Positions 1 to 7,148 of a stretch of 17,387 nucleotides of DNA are shown piece after piece. The notes under the pieces are model-generated. The model was not told where the DNA came from and made no database searches. It was given only the letters and a program-made list of their open reading frames with translations. Every line of letters starts with the position of its first letter. The stretch's first letter is position 1. The stretch comes from JBOGGX01 sp050744245 (GTDB taxonomy: Bacteria; Actinomycetota; Acidimicrobiia; Acidimicrobiales; JBOGGX01), in the NCBI GenBank assembly GCA_050744245.1, contig JBOGGX010000278.1, forward strand, positions 1 to 17,387, written 5' to 3'. The position numbers were made by a program, and so were the translations under genes.

Positions 1-1
1 C

Positions 2-178
2 TCGGCCGAGGCCGACGTCGCCGCCGCCCAGCGCAAGGTCGATCGGCTCGACGACCAGCTGCGGGTGGCGAGGAAGACCTTCACCGAGCTCGACCGGGCC
101 GCCCAGGCGGCCCGCAAGGACCTGGACGCGGCCCGGCGCCGCGCCGAGACGGCCGCGGCGCGCATCGGCGATGCGTAG
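2..178 (+). CDS. C-terminal fragment of a coiled-coil protein (partial)
   Basis: An open frame enters from the left edge and ends at TAG 176-178, giving 58 residues of an unknown protein's C terminus. The sequence is rich in Ala, Arg, Glu, Asp and Lys with a regular charged/hydrophobic pattern and no Pro or Gly until the last few residues, so it should be one long helix or coiled coil. No catalytic motif is visible and I cannot name the family. It is followed by a 74-nt gap and then the flavodoxin-like gene on the same strand. The codon use matches its neighbours. Confidence 0.6.
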   Translation, partial: SAEADVAAAQRKVDRLDDQLRVARKTFTELDRAAQAARKDLDAARRRAETAAARIGDA

Positions 179-252
179 CGCCGGTCGACGCCGGCCGTAA
201 CGCCCACGGTCGACAGCGGACGAACAGAGACGGATCCAACCGGAGGTGACCG

Positions 253-999
253 ATGGTGCTCGACGAACGGCAACGGCAACTGACCGAGGACAGCCGCTGG
301 GACTTCTCCGACCTGAGGGCGCTCTACATCAACTGCACCCTGAAACGGTCGCCCGAACAGTCACACACCCAGGGTCTGGCCGATCGGTCGATCGCCATCC
401 TCGAGGCCAATCGGGTGCGGGTCGACGTCGTCCGAGCGGTCGACCACAAGATCCCCGTCGGCGTCTACCCGGACATGACCGAGCACGGCTGGCCCGCCGA
501 CGAGTGGCCAACGATCTCCGGGCAGGTGATGACGGCCGACATTCTGGTGCTGTGCACGCCGATCTGGCTGGGCGAGAAGTCGTCGGTCTGTACCAAGGTC
601 GTCGAGCGGTTGTACGGCAACTCGCATCTGCTCAACGCCGACGGCCAGTACGCCTACTACGGGCGGGTGGGCGGCTGCCTCGTGACCGGCAACGAGGACG
701 GCGTCAAACACTGCGCCATGAACATCCTCTACTCGTTGCAGCACCTCGGCTACACGATCCCGCCCCAGGCCGATGCCGGCTGGATCGGCGAGGCCGGTCC
801 CGGACCGTCCTATTTGGACCCTGGTTCGGGCGGCCCGGACAACGACTTCACCAACCGGAACACCACGTTCATGACGTGGAACCTGCTGCACGCGGCGCGG
901 ATGCTCAAGGACAGGGGCGGGATCCCGGCCCACGGCAACCAGCGCTCGGCCTGGGATGCCGGCTGCCGATTCGACTACCCGAACCCCGACTACCGCTGA
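253..999 (+). CDS. Flavodoxin-like NAD(P)H-dependent FMN reductase family protein
   Basis: The 248-residue product looks like the NADPH-dependent FMN reductase / flavodoxin-like fold. After a 20-residue N-terminal extension comes a beta strand and a phosphate-type loop (about residues 25-38, INCTLKRSPEQSH), then TPIWLGEKSS at 102-111 and VTGNEDG at 144-150, which occupy the places where this family contacts the flavin phosphate and ring. Such proteins use NAD(P)H to reduce FMN, quinones or other electron acceptors in the cytoplasm; the substrate here cannot be deduced. A good Shine-Dalgarno, GGAGGTGA at 242-249, fixes the ATG at 253. The stop lies 13 nt before the metallopeptidase start, so the two are probably co-transcribed. 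The C-terminal 60 residues are polar and rich in Gly, Asp and Asn, longer than the minimal fold. Confidence 0.75.
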   Translation: MVLDERQRQLTEDSRWDFSDLRALYINCTLKRSPEQSHTQGLADRSIAILEANRVRVDVVRAVDHKIPVGVYPDMTEHGWPADEWPTISGQVMTADILVLCTPIWLGEKSSVCTKVVERLYGNSHLLNADGQYAYYGRVGGCLVTGNEDGVKHCAMNILYSLQHLGYTIPPQADAGWIGEAGPGPSYLDPGSGGPDNDFTNRNTTFMTWNLLHAARMLKDRGGIPAHGNQRSAWDAGCRFDYPNPDYR

Positions 1000-1012
1000 G
1001 ATCTGAGGATCG

Positions 1013-2872
1013 ATGGCACGGAACTACAAGGTGGCGATCCTGCGGGCCAGGCACGACCGCTCCGCCGATCTCATATCGGACACGGCGTGTGCCGGGGTCT
1101 TCATCGCCAACGGGAGCGGGCAGTCCGTGTTCCAGTACTGGCAGCAGGTCAGCCTGGGCTTCCTCACCTTCAACGGAAGCCGGATGTTTCCTTGGGTCGA
1201 CATCGAGATCGACGCCGCGGTCGACGAGGAGCGCGACCGGTTCCCCTTGTACCGCAAGGCGCGGGCGGCCACCGAGGCCGCCGGACACGACCTGGGCGAC
1301 TTCGACGCCTTCCTGGTCATGGTCCACCCGGGCACGGCCATCGCGAACTTCGTCGTGATCCCGCGCCTCGGGACCGGCGGCCCGACCGTGGTCGACCTCG
1401 ACTCCGGCGCGACCAGCGACGGCGACACCGGCGTCGCCGTGGTCAGGTCCGACAGCGACCACACGTTCATGTGCCACGAGCTGGGCCACACCATGGCCTG
1501 GGAGCACACGTTCGGCGTGTGGAACCACGGCACCGACTGGGACAAGATGCCGCCCTTCACGCTCGATCGGGAGTACGGCGATCCCTACGACATCATGTCG
1601 TCGGCCACCTTCGGCGGTCGCTGGCTCGACCCGGACGGTCCGATGTACGGCGGCAGCCCCGGGTTCGCGGGAACCGTCGCCTTGGGACCGGGTTGGCCGG
1701 GCGACGTCCCCTGGCGGGGGATGGGACCTGGGCCGGCGCAGGCTCACCTGCACCTGTACGCCCCGCAGGCCCTCGAGGCCCACGGCCGGGTGCGGCACGT
1801 CGACCTCCCGGGGCCCGGCCAGTCGCTCCGCATCCCGCTGTGGGCCGCCTCGTCGCCGCTCGACGGCGCGCGGACAACGCTCATCGCCATCCATCCGCCC
1901 GACGAGGACCCGGAGGGACGCGGCCGCTACTACATCGAGTACCGCGACACCAGGGGTTGGGACCGCGGCCTCGAGACGACCGGTGACGACCTGTCCCGCC
2001 GGGCGGTCGTGCTTCATCGACTGCGCGACGGCAAGCCGGGCGACCTGCGGTGCTGGTACCAGGGCCGGATCGTGGTCCCGCTCGAGCTCGATACCGACGC
2101 CGGCGTGGCCCGCCTCCCGTTGTCGGTACGGGTGGTCGCCGTGGCGCCGGACCGCAGCTGGGTCACGGTCGAGCTGGTGCGGTCGAGCGACCGGGCCGTG
2201 TTCATCGACCGCACCGACCGGGAGGAGGTCGTGGGCTTCGACGTCCACCGGACCGACACCGTCGACACGTTGTGCGGGACCCTGACCGCCAACTGGGGCG
2301 CCCACCGCGTCGTGGTTTGCTCGACGTTCACCGCCCGGTCGTACGGGTTCGGCGGGGCGGGCACGGGCCTCGAGGCCCGGCCGGTGGTGGGCTGGACCGT
2401 CGCCGGCCAGCCGGTCGGCGCGTCGACCGGGTCGATCTCGGTCGCCGTCGGCGGCCGCACGGTGCAGCTCCAGGTGACGGTCGACGAGGCGGCCGGGCTG
2501 CTGTCGCTGGCCAGCCGGCCGGACGACCGCCAGTACGAGGTCGACGTGGTGGCCAGGGTGACCGAGGCCGATGGGAGCGGGCTCACGGCGTCGGCCCCGG
2601 CGAGGTTCTTCGCCGACGGTCTGCAGTTCGGGTACGACCGCAGCATCCAGCAGCAGCTCAGGTCGTGCATCGAGGACGTCCTCGACAAGCTGCGGATCCG
2701 GCCCCAGGAGATCTTCGTGCGCCCGGTCGACTCGTTCCGCCGACGCGACTCCGAACGCATCCAGCGGCTCAAGCTGACCACCCTCGCCAGCCGCATCCGG
2801 CTGACCAACCCGACCCTCGGCAGCGAGCTCCAACACCTCGTCGCGTTGCGCTACGGCGCCATCCCCGGCTGA
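1013..2872 (+). CDS. Metzincin-like zinc metallopeptidase (HELGH motif), no signal peptide
   Basis: The 619-residue protein has a zinc-binding HELGH motif at residues 155-159 with a third His at 165, giving the metzincin-type H-E-x-x-H-x5-H. The usual Gly at motif position 8 is Ala162. A Met-turn-like YDIMS follows at 192-196. Upstream, residues 36-64 (SVFQYWQQVSLG, then NGSRMFPWVDI) resemble the pre-catalytic part of M6/M11-type zinc peptidases, in which a 'Y/F-W-x-x-V-S-x-G' segment recurs. Residues about 260-535 are beta-rich and may form two or three sandwich domains, and 540-619 is a basic helical tail. No signal peptide or membrane segment is visible, which is unusual for this group. 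A GAGGA at 1005-1009 precedes the ATG with short spacing. It probably shares an operon with the flavodoxin-like gene. The peptidase call rests on motifs; the target is unknown. Confidence 0.7.
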   Translation: MARNYKVAILRARHDRSADLISDTACAGVFIANGSGQSVFQYWQQVSLGFLTFNGSRMFPWVDIEIDAAVDEERDRFPLYRKARAATEAAGHDLGDFDAFLVMVHPGTAIANFVVIPRLGTGGPTVVDLDSGATSDGDTGVAVVRSDSDHTFMCHELGHTMAWEHTFGVWNHGTDWDKMPPFTLDREYGDPYDIMSSATFGGRWLDPDGPMYGGSPGFAGTVALGPGWPGDVPWRGMGPGPAQAHLHLYAPQALEAHGRVRHVDLPGPGQSLRIPLWAASSPLDGARTTLIAIHPPDEDPEGRGRYYIEYRDTRGWDRGLETTGDDLSRRAVVLHRLRDGKPGDLRCWYQGRIVVPLELDTDAGVARLPLSVRVVAVAPDRSWVTVELVRSSDRAVFIDRTDREEVVGFDVHRTDTVDTLCGTLTANWGAHRVVVCSTFTARSYGFGGAGTGLEARPVVGWTVAGQPVGASTGSISVAVGGRTVQLQVTVDEAAGLLSLASRPDDRQYEVDVVARVTEADGSGLTASAPARFFADGLQFGYDRSIQQQLRSCIEDVLDKLRIRPQEIFVRPVDSFRRRDSERIQRLKLTTLASRIRLTNPTLGSELQHLVALRYGAIPG

Positions 2873-2883
2873 CCCCGCCCGAC

Positions 2884-2937
2884 CCGAATGTGGGGTGGTT
2901 ATCGCGCCCATAGGCGCGACAACCACCCGAAGTTCGG
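2884..2937. repeat. Palindromic element copy 1 (long hairpin)
   Basis: A 16-position inverted repeat (2893-2908 with 2913-2928) has a CATA loop at 2909-2912 and one imperfect pair (A2901/C2920), which becomes a G-U pair in minus-strand RNA. Outside an internal 4x4 loop, CCGAA 2884-2888 pairs with TTCGG 2933-2937. It lies just after the metallopeptidase stop and before the fakA promoter. There is no T-run, so if it terminates transcription it does so without a U-tract. Its outer sequence recurs, inverted, at 4651-4703. Confidence 0.8.
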
Positions 2938-2985
2938 ATGGTGGGGCGGGGGTCCGGGGCAGCCGGGCTGGATCGACCCGGCCGG

Positions 2986-2991
2986 TAGCAT
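2986..2991 (+). promoter_or_regulatory. TANNNT -10 box for leaderless fakA-like gene
   Basis: TAGCAT lies 8 nt before the ATG at 3000, and no Shine-Dalgarno sequence is visible. A -10 box at this distance would start transcription at or within 1-2 nt of the start codon, as in actinobacterial leaderless mRNAs. I see no convincing -35. Confidence 0.55.
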
Positions 2992-2999
2992 CCCGCCCG

Positions 3000-4649
3000 A
3001 TGTCCGACAGCCTCCTCGACGCGGCCGAGCTGCGCGACCTGGTCACCACCTATCGCGATGCGCTGGCCGACCACCGTGAGGCGATCAACCGGCTCAACGT
3101 GTACCCGGTGCCCGACGGCGACACCGGCACCAACATGAGCCTCACCCTCGAGTCGGTCGTGGTCGAGCTCGACGCCGCACAACCCGACATGGCCGCCGTG
3201 TGCCAGGCCATCAGCCACGGCTCGTTGATGGGCGCCCGGGGCAACTCGGGGGTCATCCTGTCGCAGGTGCTCCGCGGGCTCACCGGCGTGCTGCGCGATC
3301 GCGAAAGCATCGACGCGGTCACGTTCGCCGCGGCCTTGTCGGCGGCGGCCAAGGCGGCCTATGAGGCGGTGATGCGGCCGGTCGAGGGCACCATCCTCAC
3401 CGTCGTGCGTGAGGCGGCCGAGGCGGCCGAGGAGGCGGCCGGCCGCGGTGGCGATCTCGCCCAGGTGGTCGACGCGGCCAGGGAGGCTGCGGCCGATGCC
3501 CTGGAGCGGACGCCGCAGCTGCTCTCGGTGCTGCGGGATGCCGGGGTGGTCGACGCGGGCGGCGCCGGGTTCGTCCTCTTCCTCGACGCCCTGCTCCATG
3601 TGATCGACGGACGCGACATGCCTAGGCCGCTGGCGGTCACCGCCCCGGCCGCGGTGGCGGCTGACATCGAGCGGGCCCACGCCGAGGACGACGGCGACGA
3701 CCTGCGCTACGAGGTCATGTACTTCCTCGACGCGGCCGACGACACCATCCCCGCGTTCAAGGACGTGTGGGCCGGCATCGGCGACTCGATCGTCGTCGTC
3801 GGCGGCGACGGCATCTGGAACTGCCACATCCACACCGACGACATCGGTGCCGCCATCGAGGCGGCCATCGACGCCGGCCGGCTCCGCAACATCCGGGTGA
3901 CCGACCTGCACGAGCAGGTGGCCGAGGAACGCTGGGTGCGGGAGGCCGCGGCCGGCGCCGGCCTGGTCGTTCCGCCGCACGCCACCGAGCCCGTGCCAAC
4001 GGCCGTCGTCGCCGTCGGCACCGGGCACGGCATCGGCCGCATCTTCTACTCGCTCGGGGTGCAGCAGATCGTCGCCGGCGGACAGTCGATGAACCCGTCG
4101 ACCGCGCAGCTGCTGGAGGCGGTCGAGGCCGCCCCGGCCGACGACGTCGTCATCCTGCCCAACAACAAGAACATCATCCCGGTGTCGGAACAGGTCGACG
4201 GCGAGACGACCAAGACCGTGCGGGTGGTGCCGACCAAGGGCATCAGCGAGGGCTTCGCCGCCCTGCTCGCCTACGACCCCCAGGCCACCGCCGCCCGTAA
4301 CCAGGCGGCGATGACCGCGGCGGCCGGTCAGGTCGTCTCGGGCGAGGTCACCCGGGCGGTGCGCGACGCGACATCGAACGTGGGCCCGGTCACGACGGGC
4401 GACTTCATCGGGCTCGGCCGCGACGGCATCAGGTCGGTGGCCGCCGGCCTCGACGAGGCCGCCATCGGGCTCCTCGACGCCCTGCTCGACGACGACCACG
4501 AGCTGGTCACGATCATCGAGGGCGACGGTTCGAGCGCGGCGGTCACCCGCCAGCTCACCGAGTGGCTCGCCGAGCACCACCCCGACGTCGAGGCCGAGGT
4601 CCACCACGGGGGTCAGCCGCTGTACCCGTACCTCTTCGGCGTCGAATGA
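3000..4649 (+). CDS. fakA: FakA/YloV-type DAK2-domain fatty acid kinase
   Basis: The 549-residue product has the FakA/YloV architecture. An N-terminal DAK2 kinase domain (about 1-205) carries NVYPVPDGDTGTNM at 33-46, whose Asp39 and Asp41 would bind ATP-magnesium, and a GARGNSGVILSQ motif. A middle domain contains WNCHIHTDD, and a C-terminal DegV-like domain begins near residue 330 and includes GQSMNPST. FakA phosphorylates a fatty acid held by a FakB protein, giving acyl-phosphate for phospholipid synthesis in the cytoplasm. No fakB is in the window. The ATG at 3000 is preferred over upstream frame-open codons, because those lie inside the palindrome and because a TANNNT box sits just before the ATG. 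recG follows after a 64-nt gap filled by the second palindrome. FakA function is well supported by family resemblance, but the physiological substrate in this lineage is inferred. Confidence 0.88.
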   Translation: MSDSLLDAAELRDLVTTYRDALADHREAINRLNVYPVPDGDTGTNMSLTLESVVVELDAAQPDMAAVCQAISHGSLMGARGNSGVILSQVLRGLTGVLRDRESIDAVTFAAALSAAAKAAYEAVMRPVEGTILTVVREAAEAAEEAAGRGGDLAQVVDAAREAAADALERTPQLLSVLRDAGVVDAGGAGFVLFLDALLHVIDGRDMPRPLAVTAPAAVAADIERAHAEDDGDDLRYEVMYFLDAADDTIPAFKDVWAGIGDSIVVVGGDGIWNCHIHTDDIGAAIEAAIDAGRLRNIRVTDLHEQVAEERWVREAAAGAGLVVPPHATEPVPTAVVAVGTGHGIGRIFYSLGVQQIVAGGQSMNPSTAQLLEAVEAAPADDVVILPNNKNIIPVSEQVDGETTKTVRVVPTKGISEGFAALLAYDPQATAARNQAAMTAAAGQVVSGEVTRAVRDATSNVGPVTTGDFIGLGRDGIRSVAAGLDEAAIGLLDALLDDDHELVTIIEGDGSSAAVTRQLTEWLAEHHPDVEAEVHHGGQPLYPYLFGVE

Positions 4650-4650
4650 C

Positions 4651-4703
4651 CCGAACTTGCCGTGGATCTTTCCCATTCCTGGGAAGGATCCACCGAACAT
4701 TCG
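4651..4703. repeat. Palindromic element copy 2 (inverted relative to copy 1)
   Basis: A 14-position inverted repeat (4662-4675 with 4680-4693, loop TTCC) sits between fakA and recG. T4669/G4686 is a wobble in plus-strand RNA. Outside a 6x6 internal loop, CGAA 4652-4655 pairs with TTCG 4700-4703. Reverse-complemented, its outer parts (CGAATGT, GGTGG, then AAGTTCGG) match copy 1 at 2884-2937, while the stem core differs but still pairs. It could act as terminator for fakA or as leader structure for recG. Confidence 0.78.
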
Positions 4704-4713
4704 CAGGGGTGTG

Positions 4714-6852
4714 ATGGCGAGGACCCTGGCGCAACTGGAGCGAGTGTCGGTCACCGAGCTCAAGGGCGTGGGGCCGGAGAAGGCCAGGGCCCTGGACCGG
4801 ATCGGCATAGAGAGCGTGCTCGACCTGCTGACGTACTACCCCCGCCGGTACATCGACCGGACCAAGGAGGCCAGGCTGGCCGACCTCAAGGTGGGCGAGG
4901 CGGCGGCGATCCTGGTCGAGGTCAAACGGGTCACCAGCCGGCGACCCCGCAGCGGTCGCGGCCGGGCCATGGTGATCGCGGACGTGGCGGACGCCACCGG
5001 GCGCCTCAGCGTCACCTTCTTCAACCAACCTTGGCGGGAGAAGCAGCTGCGGGCCGGCGTGCAGGCGGCGTTGTTCGGCACGCTCGAGGTGTTCCAGGGC
5101 AAGGCCCGGATGACGAACCCGGTCGTCGACCTCGTGGGCGACCGGACCGGGAGGATCATCCCCGTCTATCCCCAGTCGGACAAGGAGCGCATCTACACCT
5201 GGGAGGTTGCCCGCTGGCAGGACGAGGTGCTGGAGCGGGCGGGCGAGTTCGCCGAGCCGATCCCCGGCGATATCCTCGATCGGTTCGACCTCGTCGACCG
5301 GACCGCGGCCTTCCGGGGCATCCACGCCCCGGCCACGTTCCAGGAGCTGGCCGAGGCCCGCCGCCGCCTCGTTTTCGACGAGCTGGTGCGCATCCAGCTC
5401 GCCCTCGTGCTGCGCAAGCGCCAGCTCGAGCGCACGGCCACGGGCCTCCGCCACCGGCCGGGCGGTGAGCTCGTGCGCCGGTTCCACGAGCTCCTGCCGT
5501 TCGACCTGACCGCGGCCCAGCGCCGCGTGATCGGCGAGATCGACACCGACCTGGCCGGGCCCCACCCGATGCACCGGCTGCTGCAGGGCGACGTCGGTTC
5601 GGGGAAGACGGTCGTCGCGGTGAGCGCCCTGCTGGTCGCCATCGACGGCGGCCACCAGGGCGCGCTCATGGCCCCGACCGAGGTCTTGGCCGAGCAGCAC
5701 GACCTCAGCATCCGGTCGTTCCTCGATGGGCTGACCGTGCCCGACCCGGCCACGCTGCTCGGCGACCACCCGGTGCGGGTCGCCCTGCTCACCAGCCGCA
5801 CCTCGGCGGCCGAGCGGCGCCGGCTGCTGGCCGAGCTGGCCGACGGGTCGATCGACATCCTCGTCGGCACCCACGCCCTCATCCAGGAGGGCATCGAGTT
5901 CCGTTCGCTCGGCGTGGTGGTGATCGACGAGCAGCACCGGTTCGGCGTCGAGCAACGGGCCGCCCTCCGCGAGAAGGGGGCGGGCGACGCCGTGCCCGAC
6001 GTGCTGGTGATGACGGCGACGCCCATCCCGAGGACGGCGGCCATGACCGTGTACGGCGACCTCGACGTCTCGGTGCTGGACGAGATGCCCCCCGGCCGCC
6101 GGGAGATCGAAACCGTGTGGGAGCACACCCGCCCGGGCGAGCTGCCCCTCGATGAGCTGGCGGTGTGGGTCAAGGTGCGCGACGAGGTGGCCGCCGGGCG
6201 TCAGGCCTACGTGGTCTGCCCGCTGATCGAGGAGTCCGACAAGCTCGAGGCGCGGTCGGCCGAGGAGACCTACGACACCCTCCGCCACGGCGAGCTGGCC
6301 GGGCTGCGGGTGGCCCTGCTCCACGGCCGGATGCCGTCGGCCGACAAGGAGGCGGTGATGCACCGCTTCCGCACGGGCGATGTCGACGTGCTGGTGTCGA
6401 CCACGGTGATCGAGGTCGGCGTCGACGTTCCCAACGCCACGGTCATGGTCGTGCTCGACGCCGACCGGTTCGGCATCGCCCAGCTCCACCAGCTCCGCGG
6501 TCGGGTCGGCCGGGGCGCCGACCAGTCATGGTGCTTCCTGGTCGGCGCGGGCGCCACCGACGAGGCCGAGACCCGGCTGACGGCATTGCAGGACACCACC
6601 GACGGCTTCGTGCTGGCCGAGGTCGACCTCGAGCTGCGGGGCGAGGGCACCATCATGGGCGAACGGCAGAAGGGGCGCAGCGACCTCAAGCTGGCATCGC
6701 TGCGGCGCGACAAGGACTGGGTCGAGCTGGCCCGCGGGGTCGCCTTCGAGATCGTCGACGGCGACCCGCAGCTGGCCAGGCATCCCGACCTGTTCGGCGA
6801 GCTCGAGCTGTTCATGACCGAGGACGATCGAGCCTTCCTCCTCAAGTCCTGA
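4714..6852 (+). CDS. recG: ATP-dependent DNA helicase RecG
   Basis: This 712-residue superfamily 2 helicase remodels stalled replication forks and branch-migrates Holliday junctions. Residues 12-40 form the helix-hairpin-helix-like start (ELKGVGPEKA) and are followed by YYPRRYIDR, typical of RecG. The OB-like wedge domain spans roughly 50-180. Walker A GDVGSGKT is at 292-299 and the DEQH box at 405-408, then TATPIPR and PPGRR. The C-terminal helicase lobe has STTVIEVGVDVPNA and QLRGRVGRG. Length is normal. ATG 4714 was chosen because AGGGG at 4705-4709 precedes it. GTG 4711 is an alternative, and the frame-open TTG at 4657 lies inside the palindrome. It sits directly downstream of fakA, as in Firmicutes, and ends 9 nt before the stop of the convergent zinc-ribbon gene. 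Confidence 0.95.
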   Translation: MARTLAQLERVSVTELKGVGPEKARALDRIGIESVLDLLTYYPRRYIDRTKEARLADLKVGEAAAILVEVKRVTSRRPRSGRGRAMVIADVADATGRLSVTFFNQPWREKQLRAGVQAALFGTLEVFQGKARMTNPVVDLVGDRTGRIIPVYPQSDKERIYTWEVARWQDEVLERAGEFAEPIPGDILDRFDLVDRTAAFRGIHAPATFQELAEARRRLVFDELVRIQLALVLRKRQLERTATGLRHRPGGELVRRFHELLPFDLTAAQRRVIGEIDTDLAGPHPMHRLLQGDVGSGKTVVAVSALLVAIDGGHQGALMAPTEVLAEQHDLSIRSFLDGLTVPDPATLLGDHPVRVALLTSRTSAAERRRLLAELADGSIDILVGTHALIQEGIEFRSLGVVVIDEQHRFGVEQRAALREKGAGDAVPDVLVMTATPIPRTAAMTVYGDLDVSVLDEMPPGRREIETVWEHTRPGELPLDELAVWVKVRDEVAAGRQAYVVCPLIEESDKLEARSAEETYDTLRHGELAGLRVALLHGRMPSADKEAVMHRFRTGDVDVLVSTTVIEVGVDVPNATVMVVLDADRFGIAQLHQLRGRVGRGADQSWCFLVGAGATDEAETRLTALQDTTDGFVLAEVDLELRGEGTIMGERQKGRSDLKLASLRRDKDWVELARGVAFEIVDGDPQLARHPDLFGELELFMTEDDRAFLLKS

Positions 6853-6861
6853 CGCCCGCCC

Positions 6862-7047
6862 CTACCGGTCGGGCTCGTCGTCGGCGGCCAGATCGATGGC
6901 CTCGACCACCAGGTCGAATCGGTCGCGGCAGTCGCGGCACCGGTAGACGATGAGGTCGCCTTCGGTCCACCCGAGCTCGGGCTCGTCGCCGACCAGGTAG
7001 GCCACGCCGCCACATTCCACGCAGTCGATGCTCACCGGGACCGCCAT
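6862..7047 (-). CDS. Small zinc-ribbon protein, unknown function
   Basis: A 61-residue acidic protein with two Cys-x2-Cys pairs (C9/C12 and C37/C40, as CVECGG and YRCRDC) that should bind one zinc as a ribbon. No other domain fits in this length. On the minus strand GGAGGT sits 5 nt before the ATG and a TANNNT box (TACCGT) lies a little further upstream, so it looks like a genuine short-leader gene rather than a chance frame. It is convergent with recG and divergent from glpQ. Small zinc ribbons of this kind may bind nucleic acid or protein, but nothing here indicates a partner. Confidence 0.65.
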   Translation of the reverse strand: MAVPVSIDCVECGGVAYLVGDEPELGWTEGDLIVYRCRDCRDRFDLVVEAIDLAADDEPDR

Positions 7048-7065
7048 GGCGACCTCCGCCGGCCG

Positions 7066-7071
7066 ACGGTA
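7066..7071 (-). promoter_or_regulatory. TANNNT -10 box for the zinc-ribbon gene
   Basis: On the minus strand TACCGT is followed 18 nt later by the ATG, with GGAGGT in between. This would give a leader of roughly 10-12 nt that includes the Shine-Dalgarno sequence. Confidence 0.4.
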
Positions 7072-7136
7072 GCGCCGGCCAGCTGGACGTCACCCAGGCG
7101 ACGACTGTTTGTCAGCAGGAGGTCACGTGTTGTGCC

Positions 7137-7142
7137 TACGGT
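7137..7142 (+). promoter_or_regulatory. TANNNT -10 box for leaderless glpQ-like gene
   Basis: TACGGT ends 6 nt before the ATG at 7149, placing the transcription start at or next to the start codon. An AGGAGGT at 7117-7123 lies 25 nt upstream of the ATG, too far to be its ribosome site and not followed by an in-frame start. It would lie upstream of this transcript. Confidence 0.5.
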
Positions 7143-7148
7143 CGGGGC

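Noticed and set aside
2895..2999. Upstream GTG extension of fakA
   Set aside because: The added 35 residues are encoded by the palindrome and the promoter box, and FakA proteins begin near the ATG at 3000.
905..3049. Very long minus-strand open frames (also 2769-4808, 4555-6489 and 7032-8573)
   Set aside because: They lie antisense to well-supported genes, are rich in Arg, Gly, Asp, Val and His without family motifs, and arise from the high third-position GC of the sense genes.
4657..4713. TTG 4657 as the recG start
   Set aside because: It is within the palindromic element, has no ribosome site, and the extra 19 residues do not resemble RecG; ATG 4714 follows AGGGG.
7117..7127. AGGAGGT plus GTG as an alternative gene start before glpQ
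   Set aside because: The GTG is out of frame with glpQ and the frame it opens has no recognisable protein.
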